Shown: piece after piece, positions 16,245 through 22,980 of the stretch
Position numbering within the stretch: the first letter of the stretch is position 1
Layout of the letters: each line of letters starts with the position of its first letter
Made by a program: the position numbers and the translations under genes
Source of the DNA: an uncultured Candidatus Melainabacteria bacterium
GTDB taxonomy: Bacteria; Cyanobacteriota; Vampirovibrionia; Gastranaerophilales; Gastranaerophilaceae
DNA length: 26,740 bases
Reading direction: 5' to 3'
NCBI GenBank assembly: GCA_934726055.1
Contig: CAKVCZ010000017.1
Location: forward strand, 1 to 26,740
The notes under the pieces: model-generated
Seen by the model: the letters and a program-made list of their open reading frames with translations, nothing else
The model's database searches: none
Told to the model about the DNA's origin: nothing

Positions 16245-16904
16245 ATGGCATTATTAGGTAATATTATTCAGGGTGAAATATTTCAACTACTAAGAAGATC
16301 TGTTTATTCTTCAATTATCATTCATTTAAGAAGAACTTTAGACAAATATTGTCAATGGAGAGCTTTTTCAATTTCTCTTACGATATTCTGTATAACAGGC
16401 TTTTTTATAGGTGGTTTCTTACATTTAATTCTTCCATTTACAGTAGTTTGGTTTATGATTATTTATTTAGTTATTTTCTTATGTTATTGGAATAAAAGAC
16501 TTACAAAATTAAAACGTCTTGGTCGTACGAAAAATTCAAAATCTTGGAACGATATGCAATTCTGGTACGGTTTAAGTGGCTGGAGATTTGAAGAAGAAGT
16601 TGCCGATATTTTTGAAAAAAATGGCTTTTCAACCTACGTTACTAAAGGTAGTTGCGATGGTGGAGTTGATATAATTATGCATAAACGCGGCCAAAAATAT
16701 ATCGTTCAATGTAAAAACTACCACGGACACTATGCCACACCACAAGAATTAAGAGCTTTATGGGGAGTAAAAGATGATAACGAAGCAGACTTTGTTGTAA
16801 TGGTTGCATCGGACGGAATTTCAAAAGCTGGATATTCTTATATTTCTAATAAACCTAATTTTAAAATACTAACATTGCCGGATATAATAGCCCTATCTAA
16901 ATAA
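16245..16904 (+). CDS. Membrane-anchored Mrr-like restriction endonuclease
   Basis: 219 residues. Two membrane helices at about 41-60 and 64-82 are followed by a cytoplasmic nuclease domain from about 105. WRFEEEVADIFEKNGF, D142 in GGVDIIM, and Q155-C-K157 in YIVQCKNY are the E...D-QxK residues of the Mrr_cat (PD-(D/E)XK) family, and all are present. Such enzymes cut foreign or modified DNA. It is the last gene of the operon begun at 10297 (39-base gap, AGAGGAG ribosome site). A DNA-cutting effector under kinase/phosphatase control fits the context; that link is inference. Confidence 0.85.
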   Translation: MALLGNIIQGEIFQLLRRSVYSSIIIHLRRTLDKYCQWRAFSISLTIFCITGFFIGGFLHLILPFTVVWFMIIYLVIFLCYWNKRLTKLKRLGRTKNSKSWNDMQFWYGLSGWRFEEEVADIFEKNGFSTYVTKGSCDGGVDIIMHKRGQKYIVQCKNYHGHYATPQELRALWGVKDDNEADFVVMVASDGISKAGYSYISNKPNFKILTLPDIIALSK

Positions 16905-16920
16905 GGAATTATTATAACGT

Positions 16921-16949
16921 CCATATTTGTCGTTATAATAGAATACTAT
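16921..16949 (+). promoter_or_regulatory. Shared cassette promoter element, site F
   Basis: CCATATTTGTC at 16921-16931 (GTC instead of GAC) and TACTAT at 16944-16949, 11 bp after TTGTCG. It sits in an inverted repeat spanning 16910-16940 with 12-bp arms, one mismatch, and a 7-nt loop. Downstream sequence (TAGAATACNATATATTTGTA) is shared with site G. Confidence 0.6.
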
Positions 16950-17023
16950 ATATTTGTATCAAGTTATAAATGAGAAATTTTTAAAATTTTGTTAATAAAG
17001 AAAAAGAGGAGAGAGAGGTATGT

Positions 17024-17089
17024 ATGCAAGTCGTTACATTAGTTTATAAAGTCTGCCAAGCAATAATGGCAATATTCACTATTTTTTAA
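17024..17089 (+). CDS. 21-aa hydrophobic peptide, copy 3
   Basis: Same length and pattern as the genes at 6409 and 8655. Against copy 1, four codons change conservatively (V6L, I7V, V17I, V20I) and seven change synonymously, so the peptide is under selection. GAGAGAGG lies 5 bases before ATG. Here the next gene is the secreted four-cysteine protein, with no MNIPDT gene between. The constant first position after the shared promoter argues that the peptide is the core of the cassette. Confidence 0.75.
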   Translation: MQVVTLVYKVCQAIMAIFTIF

Positions 17090-17147
17090 AATTGGCAAAT
17101 AGTATGAATATAATAATTAAGATAAAGTTTCAACAGAGGATAAACAT

Positions 17148-17540
17148 ATGAAAAAACTATTACTTGTTATAGCTGTTCTACTAATACATAACATCTGTTA
17201 TAGCATAACAATTTCAACAGATGGAAGCTACAGAAACCCTTATCAAAGAATGTGGGACGATGCAGTAAAGAAAAAACATTGTATTTTTAATACAAAATTG
17301 CAAATGTGTGAATCCGCAAGTATGAATTTTCAGAATATGAAAGAGTACAATGATTTTAACTCGGATAAATATTACTGTATCGATGGGTATTTGTACCATT
17401 TGTACGGTTTTAGCCATATCCCGGAAAAGGTCAGAGTCAAAGAATTTGGTTCAGAGTTTCAAACTTGTTCAAAACAAAATAATGTTTGGTTTGATACAAT
17501 GGACGACTTCAAATATTGGTATTCACAAGGTAACAGGTAA
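17148..17540 (+). CDS. Secreted four-cysteine protein, copy 2
   Basis: 130 residues with signal peptide KKLLLVIAVLLIHNICYS, then YRNPYQRMW and the four cysteines in HCIF, MCES, YYCI and QTCS. Gapless paralogue of the 9297 gene, about 79% identical. The C-terminal 45 residues (PEKVRVKEFGSEFQTCSK to the end) are nearly invariant, while the signal peptide and the stretch 37-50 vary most. AGAGGA lies before ATG. It follows the third 21-aa peptide gene by 58 bases. Function unknown. Confidence 0.75.
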   Translation: MKKLLLVIAVLLIHNICYSITISTDGSYRNPYQRMWDDAVKKKHCIFNTKLQMCESASMNFQNMKEYNDFNSDKYYCIDGYLYHLYGFSHIPEKVRVKEFGSEFQTCSKQNNVWFDTMDDFKYWYSQGNR

Positions 17541-17716
17541 TTCTTTAGGTTGAATATATTAAATAGATATTCAGTTAGCGTATAAAATTATACATGCCGG
17601 AAAACTAGAGGGTTTTTAAATAATTGGGTTCAACAAAATATCAAGATTAAGTTGCTGAGATAATTTTTAAAGTTCCTGCAAATTTTGTTAAGATCCCTCT
17701 TTAATTAATAGGTTAA

Positions 17717-18130
17717 TTATTTATAAGTTTCAACTGTCCTTCCATACTTGTCATAGTGGATAATTTTCCCTGAAGAATCTGTTTTATATGAGCCTGTTTT
17801 ACGTCCGTATTTATCATAAATTGTAGTTGTGTTTCCTGAAGTTTTATAACTTTCAATTTTACCACCATAACTATCGTAAGAGTCATAACCACTTGACGTC
17901 TTTTTATAGCTACCTATCTTTGAACCATTTCTACCATATGAATTATAACCATTTGAAGTCTTTTTGTAACTCTCTATTTTCTGTCCATATCTATTATAAT
18001 GATTTATTATTGCTCCATTTTGCTTATATGAACCGGTCTTTTGACCATATCTATCATAAGAAGTAGTTGAGCTTAAAGCAAGGTTCGTACTACAAATAAA
18101 AATTAAAAATATTAAAAGCATTCTATTCAT
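17717..18130 (-). CDS. Secreted YDRYG-repeat protein
   Basis: 137 residues. A signal peptide (NRMLLIFLIFICSTNLALS) is followed by six imperfect units of 18-20 residues with the pattern YDxYGxKxxSYKxxxxG, for example YDRYGQKTGSYK and YDKYGRKTGSYK, ending YDKYGRTVETYK. Tyr/Gly-rich short beta-hairpin repeats of this kind occur in exported and surface proteins and resemble the YD/toxin-antigen MORN-like style, but I cannot name a family. AAGGTGAT precedes the ATG. It is transcribed on the minus strand from its own copy of the shared promoter (site H). Confidence 0.75.
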   Translation of the reverse strand: MNRMLLIFLIFICSTNLALSSTTSYDRYGQKTGSYKQNGAIINHYNRYGQKIESYKKTSNGYNSYGRNGSKIGSYKKTSSGYDSYDSYGGKIESYKTSGNTTTIYDKYGRKTGSYKTDSSGKIIHYDKYGRTVETYK

Positions 18131-18147
18131 ATATCACCTTTTTTATC

Positions 18148-18176
18148 ATTATAACATGTTAGGTTGTCAAAAATGG
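18148..18176 (-). promoter_or_regulatory. Shared cassette promoter element, site H (minus strand)
   Basis: Read on the minus strand: CCATTTTTGAC (18176-18166), then a perfect TATAAT (18153-18148), again 11 bp after TTGACA. It serves the YDRYG-repeat gene. The stem seen at other sites is weak here, showing that the core and its spacing, not the hairpin, are the constant features. Confidence 0.65.
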
Positions 18177-18232
18177 TCATAATAAAAAAGTAAATATTTT
18201 GAAATATATTAAAAATAAGAATATTGTAACGT

Positions 18233-18261
18233 CCGTATTTGACGTTACAATAGAATACAAT
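18233..18261 (+). promoter_or_regulatory. Shared cassette promoter element, site G
   Basis: CCGTATTTGAC at 18233-18243 and TACAAT at 18256-18261, 11 bp after TTGACG. Perfect inverted repeat with 12-bp arms (TATTGTAACGTC at 18222-18233 and its complement at 18241-18252) around CGTATTT. It precedes the 118-aa gene by 32 nt and lies back to back with site H. Confidence 0.65.
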
Positions 18262-18293
18262 ATATTTGTACAATAAAAGAAAGGAGAAAGCCT

Positions 18294-18650
18294 ATGACAA
18301 AATCATCCAGAAATTCTATTTTAGAAGTAGGAGATATTATCGATGCAATTTATAGGATTGAATTTGATATCGACGACGATAATATTTGGAGCAACAAAGA
18401 TTTGGATATATATGACTATAAAAGAACATATGAAATATGTTATTATCTTAACGGTAAGCATATTTGTTCGTACGAAGATGAAAGTGAAGCTGGACTAATT
18501 CCAATGTTTGACGGAAATATTGAAGAATTAATTAAATTTGATTTACCAAATTCGTTTGAAGAAATTGCAGAATATGAAATTTTTGATATTGACAATAAGT
18601 ATTATGATCAACAGCGAGCAAAAATAAGAATTAAGAGTTTTAAAGACTAA
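18294..18650 (+). CDS. Hypothetical acidic protein
   Basis: 118 residues, strongly acidic (IEFDIDDDNIWSNKDLDIYDY, SYEDESEAG), with no signal peptide or membrane segment. The C-terminal half (EYEIFDIDNKYYDQQRAKIRIKSFKD) is probably beta-rich. AAAGGAG lies 7 bases before ATG. It is the only gene after promoter site G. No family recognised; acidic proteins of this kind in islands are sometimes immunity proteins, but nothing here proves it. Confidence 0.65.
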   Translation: MTKSSRNSILEVGDIIDAIYRIEFDIDDDNIWSNKDLDIYDYKRTYEICYYLNGKHICSYEDESEAGLIPMFDGNIEELIKFDLPNSFEEIAEYEIFDIDNKYYDQQRAKIRIKSFKD

Positions 18651-18716
18651 TTTACTACTATCATGCTAGAGTTTCCTTTATTGGCAAAAATATGCTTTAT
18701 ATAAATTCAATATACT

Positions 18717-18745
18717 TTGATTTTTTGCCGATAATATGGTATAAT
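18717..18745 (+). promoter_or_regulatory. Promoter of the Fic gene (leaderless)
   Basis: TTGATT (18717-18722), a 17-bp spacer, and TATAAT (18740-18745). ATG follows after six bases (18752), leaving no room for a ribosome site, so the mRNA probably starts at the initiation codon. Confidence 0.6.
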
Positions 18746-18751
18746 GTTTGT

Positions 18752-19648
18752 ATGAAATATTTATCAGTAAATGAAATTGCGAAATTATGGAATATGTCCG
18801 AAAGGTCTGTTAGGAATTATTGTGCTAAAGGACAAATTCCTGATGCCTTTATGACGGGTAAAACTTGGAATATCCCGGAAAATGCAATAAAACCTGATAG
18901 AAAAAATAAACATATAGATAAACCCAAAACACTTTTAGATATTTTAAAAAATGAAATGAATAATAAAATCAAAGGCGGTATTTATCATAAAATACAGATA
19001 GACTTAACATATAATTCAAATCATATAGAAGGTTGTAAATTAACTCACGATCAAACAAGGTATATTTATGAAACAAATTCAATTGGGATTGACGAAAATA
19101 CGATTAATGTAGATGATGTTATAGAAACTGTTAATCATTTTAGATGCATTGACCTTGTTATAGAAAAAGCAAACTCTGAATTATCTGAAAGTTTTATTAA
19201 AAAATTGCATTTTATGTTAAAAACAGTTACAAAAAGTTCATCGAATGAAAGAGTTGCTATTGGTGATTATAAAAAGTATCCGAATATTGTGGGAAATATG
19301 GAAACTACGAAACCTGAGGATGTAACAAAAGAAATGCAAAATCTGTTAAAAAGATATAATACAAGTAAAACAAAAGATTTAACCGAAATTTTAGATTTTC
19401 ATTATCATTTTGAATCAATCCACCCGTTTCAAGACGGAAACGGCAGAGTTGGTCGTCTAATAATGTTTAAAGAATGTCTTAAAAATAATATTGTACCATT
19501 TATAATAGATGATGAAATAAAATTATTCTATTATAGAGGCCTAAAGGAATGGAAAAGCGAAAAAGGATATTTGATTGATACCTGTTTATCAGCTCAAGAT
19601 AAATTTAAAGCATATTTAGATTATTTTAAAATAGATTACCAAAGATAA
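18752..19648 (+). CDS. Fic-family protein (AMP transferase-like) with N-terminal HTH
   Basis: 298 residues from ATG 18752, chosen because the promoter leaves no space for an earlier start. The N-terminal 45 residues (YLSVNEIAKLWNMSERSVRNYCAKGQIPDAFMTGKTWNIP) form an excisionase/MerR-like helix-turn-helix. The inhibitory motif SNHIEG at 89-94 (S/T-xxx-E-G/N) lies before the Fic core, as in class II enzymes. The catalytic motif HPFQDGNGRVGR at 224-235 is complete, including His and Arg. Fic enzymes transfer AMP from ATP to Ser/Thr/Tyr hydroxyls of a target protein. The HTH suggests DNA binding or autoregulation. Confidence 0.9.
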   Translation: MKYLSVNEIAKLWNMSERSVRNYCAKGQIPDAFMTGKTWNIPENAIKPDRKNKHIDKPKTLLDILKNEMNNKIKGGIYHKIQIDLTYNSNHIEGCKLTHDQTRYIYETNSIGIDENTINVDDVIETVNHFRCIDLVIEKANSELSESFIKKLHFMLKTVTKSSSNERVAIGDYKKYPNIVGNMETTKPEDVTKEMQNLLKRYNTSKTKDLTEILDFHYHFESIHPFQDGNGRVGRLIMFKECLKNNIVPFIIDDEIKLFYYRGLKEWKSEKGYLIDTCLSAQDKFKAYLDYFKIDYQR

Positions 19649-19659
19649 TTTGAAGCATT

Positions 19660-19708
19660 AAAAGTTAATTAAACATGCTAATACTAAAATATTAGACTAA
19701 TTACTTTT
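19660..19708. terminator. Nested inverted repeats between convergent genes
   Basis: Between the ends of the Fic gene and the convergent ATPase gene, AAAAGT(T)AATTA and TAATTACTTTT form outer arms, and CTAATA and TATTAG an inner hairpin with a 6-base loop. All-AT composition makes it weak as a terminator, but it is placed where a bidirectional one is expected. Confidence 0.35.
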
Positions 19709-19727
19709 AAGAAATAAAGTAAGTTAT

Positions 19728-21038
19728 TTAATTAAGTATAGCAGCGATATTTTCGATAGCATAAAGCGGTATATCATATAAATTATTATCGTTCAGCTTA
19801 TAATCAGCAAGTGATGTCCGAACAGATTTTTCGGATTTGTAATCTTGAATAAAGTTCTTTAAACTCTTTGCTTTTAAGTTCTTTTCCGCTTTGACTTCAA
19901 CCGGAATAACATATCCATCAAGCTGAATAACAAAATCAACTTCACTCCGGCTTGAATCATTTAACCAATAATAAATCGGCATATCATCCTCAGCACTTTT
20001 TAACTGCTGATAAACATATTGTTCCGCAATTGCACCCTTAAACTCTTCAAAAATTTGAGTTTTTTCTAAAATCGTTTTTACGTCCAAATTAGTTAAAGCA
20101 GATAATAAACCAACATCTACCACAAACAATTTAAATGCTTCAAAATCCTGATAAGCAATTAGCGGTAAATCCGGCTTTTTAATTCGGTTAACCTGATATA
20201 CCAGTCCTGCATCTTTCAGCCAAAGCAGCGCAAGTTCATATTCTTTTGCTCTTGCACCGGTTTTTATTGCACTATATATAAACTTTTTATTCTCTTTAGC
20301 AAGCTGCGATGGAATTGTTTGCCATAACATTCTTATTTTTTCAACTGTATTTGCAGGAACATGTTTTGAAAAATCATTTTCATACGAAGCAAGAATGGTT
20401 TTTTGTATTTCTCGGACTTTCTTATAATCACGATTATTTATAAAATTCTGAACAACTTCCGGCATACCGCCAATATAACAGTACATTTTAACAAGTTTTT
20501 CAAACTCGTTTTTAAATACACTTATCATTTGGAAGTCTTTTTTCTCAATTAATTCAATAAATCTTTCTTCACCAAGAGCTCTTGCAAATTCAAAAAAGTC
20601 CATCGGATAAAGATTTAAAAATGAAACCTTGCCAACAGGAAAACCTGTTCCCTCATGGTGAAGGAGTCCTAATAAGCTTCCTGCTGCTATGATGTCATAC
20701 TCGGGAGCATTTTCGTTAAAATATTTGAGTGATGTCAAAGCTCTCGGGCACTCTTGAACCTCGTCAAAGATTATCAAAGTATTATCAGGATTAATTTTTA
20801 TACCGGATAAAATTTCAAAAGATTCAATTAAACGCGAAACTTTATAGTCATATTCAAAAACTGCTGCAAGCTCCGGATTGTTGTCAAAATGCAAGTAAAC
20901 AACCTGTTCATAATACTGTTTCCCGAATTCCTTCATAAGCCAGGTTTTGCCAACCTGTCTTGCACCTTCTATAATTAATGGTTTATGGTCTTTTTCATCT
21001 TTCCATTCTTTTAGCTTTTTTATTGCTGTTCTTTGCAT
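19728..21038 (-). CDS. AAA_14/DUF4143 ATPase
   Basis: 436 residues. Walker A GARQVGKT at 25-32, Walker B LIIFDEVQECP near 90, and sensor-like AAGSLLG belong to the AAA_14 ATPase domain. The C-terminal DUF4143 domain has YYWLNDSSRSEVDFVI and VIPVEVKAE, a PD-(D/E)XK-like D...ExK arrangement. Proteins of this family are abundant in anaerobes and mobile regions, and their role is not established. The gene is the only minus-strand ATPase here and has its own promoter with three operator-like repeats. GC content is visibly higher than in the surrounding genes, suggesting a different origin. Confidence 0.88.
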   Translation of the reverse strand: MQRTAIKKLKEWKDEKDHKPLIIEGARQVGKTWLMKEFGKQYYEQVVYLHFDNNPELAAVFEYDYKVSRLIESFEILSGIKINPDNTLIIFDEVQECPRALTSLKYFNENAPEYDIIAAGSLLGLLHHEGTGFPVGKVSFLNLYPMDFFEFARALGEERFIELIEKKDFQMISVFKNEFEKLVKMYCYIGGMPEVVQNFINNRDYKKVREIQKTILASYENDFSKHVPANTVEKIRMLWQTIPSQLAKENKKFIYSAIKTGARAKEYELALLWLKDAGLVYQVNRIKKPDLPLIAYQDFEAFKLFVVDVGLLSALTNLDVKTILEKTQIFEEFKGAIAEQYVYQQLKSAEDDMPIYYWLNDSSRSEVDFVIQLDGYVIPVEVKAEKNLKAKSLKNFIQDYKSEKSVRTSLADYKLNDNNLYDIPLYAIENIAAILN

Positions 21039-21059
21039 GATAACACCTCACTAGCAATT

Positions 21060-21088
21060 ATTCTACATTTTTTTACAGAAAAAATCAA
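21060..21088 (-). promoter_or_regulatory. Promoter of the AAA_14 ATPase gene
   Basis: Minus strand: TTGATT (21088-21083), a 17-bp spacer, and TAGAAT (21065-21060). The spacer is occupied by the first of the three repeats at 21064-21148, as expected for a repressed promoter. Confidence 0.55.
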
Positions 21089-21148
21089 TACAATTTTACA
21101 CTTTTTTACAGGAAAGTTTTGGCTAAAATTACATTTTTTTACAGGAAA
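21064..21148. repeat. Three 19-bp direct repeats at exact 33-bp spacing (operator array)
   Basis: TACATTTTTTTACAGAAAA (21064), TACACTTTTTTACAGGAAA (21097) and TACATTTTTTTACAGGAAA (21130) start exactly 33 bp apart, about three helical turns, so a protein bound to each would sit on the same face of the DNA. The first copy lies between -35 and -10 of the ATPase promoter. Confidence 0.7.
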
Positions 21149-21717
21149 CGATTTAAATATCATGAAAGTATTGATTTTATATGTAAATTATCTTTAAAAT
21201 AGACGTGTCTGAAGCTTTGCATATTAACAAAATAAAGGTTAACGTCCCATTGTAGTTTGATAACGCAAAATGAGATTTACCAATTAATGAAATAAAATTA
21301 GTAAAATTAATTTCTATATCTGGTATTTTTTAGGTTTAGATGGTTTATTTGACACGGTATTCTTTATGGGCAAATTTTATAACATTTTACTCACAAATTA
21401 ATTAGCGTGTAGTAGAAGTAACACAAATTTATTTTTGGATACTTTTATATAGTTTTTTATACACAAATATCTAATTTTATCTATTCCAATCCATTATGTC
21501 TATAAGTTAAATATTTTTAGCTAGATTTAAGAAAAACTATGCAGTATCTTGGGCTTGTTATAATAGTGTATTATAAAATATATAGAATATTGCTGCATAA
21601 GAATAACTCAAATTAAAATAATAGGTATCTTTTTTCTTAATTGTAGAAAAATTTTTTTAATATGAAGAAATTATCGAGCAATATACTTCTTTAATTGGAT
21701 TTCAGGTACATATACTA
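21149..21717. other. Gene-free AT-rich stretch
   Basis: About 570 bp between two divergent ATPase genes. No open frame with a ribosome site, no shared-core promoter and no RNA gene that I can recognise. The sequence is irregular AT-rich DNA; a decayed gene or an unrecognised small RNA cannot be excluded. Confidence 0.4.
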
Positions 21718-21746
21718 TTGACAAAATGCAAAAATAATGCTAAAAT
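21718..21746 (+). promoter_or_regulatory. Promoter of the ATPase/RloB-like pair
   Basis: TTGACA (21718-21723), a 17-bp spacer, and TAAAAT (21741-21746), a near-consensus sigma-70 promoter about 27 nt upstream of the expected ATG region. Confidence 0.75.
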
Positions 21747-21779
21747 GTAAAAAAAAATACAAAAAGCAAGGATAATTAC

Positions 21780-22979
21780 ATGATACATAGTTTTAAAGTC
21801 GAAAATTTTAATAGTATTGGTGAGAGACAGGAGTTAGATTTTACTTCAAGTAAAAGATATAGTGATAGTAGTTATTCATACAATGACATATATGTTAATG
21901 CAATAAATTGTTTTGTAGGGGCAAATGCATCTGGTAAAACAAATATCTTTAAGGCTTTATCATTTTTTATATGGTTTGCTGAAAATTCATTTTATCAAGT
22001 ATCTGATAATCATGGAAGATTATTTGCTCCTCATAAATTAAAAGAGGATGAATTAACTAAATTTGAAATTATATTTGATATGAATAAAAATTTATATAAA
22101 TACAGCATTGCACTTACACCAAAAGAATTAGTAAGTGAACAATTAGAAATTAAGTCCCAAAAGGGTTTTATTTATTTATATAAACTCAAAAATGTAAATA
22201 ATAGAATTAGTATACAATACAATAGAAATACAGATAAATTACATAAAATAAATCAAAAAGAAGAAAGCCGATTTAAAACTAAAAAAATGGCGACATTTTT
22301 TTCTTTTCTACTTGGAATTGGTTACCTTGACGAACTTGGTTTAACAGGTATTACTAAAGAAGGTTTTAGAAATGTTTATAGTAGTGGTTCAATTAGTTTA
22401 GATTCTAATTCAGAATCATTAATTTTATCGGAAGAACTTGAAGATTCTAAACTTAAATCTGAAATCTTATCATATTTAAAATGTTTTGATTTTGGAATTG
22501 AAGATTATGTTCATAATAAATTTAAAGCAAGATTAAAAGACGAAACAGTTAATTTAATAGGCTTTAAACATAGTAATGATAATAAATCTTTTAATCTACC
22601 AATATTTGATGAATCAGCTGGGACAATAAAAGGAATGTATTTGTTATTAAATTTATTAGAAGTTTTAACAAAAGGTGGAATTGCGATTATTGATGAATTA
22701 GATGCGAGATTGCATTATGATATTGCAAGAAAACTTATAAGTTTATTTGCAAATAAAGAAACAAACGAGAATAATGCACAGTTATTCTTTTCTACTCACC
22801 AGCCATTATTTCTAAATGATAGAGATAAATCACAAATTTTCTTATGTTATAAAGAGGATTTTCTAAATACAGAAATATATAGATTAGATGAAATAAAAGG
22901 TGTTAGAAATACAGAAAATTTCTTCGAAAAATATTTAGCAGGAGAATACGGGGCTACTCCACGATTAGGGAAATGTTAA
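21780..22979 (+). CDS. AAA-family (ABC/OLD-like) ATPase, AbiLi/RloA-type
   Basis: 399 residues. FKVENFNSIGERQELDF is the usual N-terminus of SMC/RecF/OLD-like ATPases. Walker A GANASGKT is at 47-54, Walker B AIIDELDARLH with D305-E306, and the H-loop STHQPLF at 338-344. A large middle insertion carries the species-specific part. The next gene starts one base after its stop and encodes an RloB/Toprim-like protein. ATPase plus RloB-like pairs occur in type I restriction loci and resemble the AbiL abortive-infection pair, so a phage-defence role is likely. The gene has its own strong promoter. Confidence 0.85.
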   Translation: MIHSFKVENFNSIGERQELDFTSSKRYSDSSYSYNDIYVNAINCFVGANASGKTNIFKALSFFIWFAENSFYQVSDNHGRLFAPHKLKEDELTKFEIIFDMNKNLYKYSIALTPKELVSEQLEIKSQKGFIYLYKLKNVNNRISIQYNRNTDKLHKINQKEESRFKTKKMATFFSFLLGIGYLDELGLTGITKEGFRNVYSSGSISLDSNSESLILSEELEDSKLKSEILSYLKCFDFGIEDYVHNKFKARLKDETVNLIGFKHSNDNKSFNLPIFDESAGTIKGMYLLLNLLEVLTKGGIAIIDELDARLHYDIARKLISLFANKETNENNAQLFFSTHQPLFLNDRDKSQIFLCYKEDFLNTEIYRLDEIKGVRNTENFFEKYLAGEYGATPRLGKC

Positions 22980-22980
22980 A

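Noticed and set aside
6342..18261. Integron attC sites at the repeated hairpins
   Set aside because: AAC/GTT ends occur only at some sites, the elements are too short, gene order is not 3'-site cassettes, and no integron integrase is visible; a constant -10 at 11 bp fits promoters better.
21064..21148. CRISPR array (three 19-bp repeats, 14-bp gaps)
   Set aside because: Repeats and gaps are far too short, the gaps are AT-rich non-spacer sequence, and no cas gene is present; the position over a promoter indicates operators.
21340..21375. TTTGACA at 21350 as a ninth cassette promoter
   Set aside because: The preceding bases do not match CCRTW and no -10 hexamer is found 11 or 17 bp downstream, nor a gene behind it.
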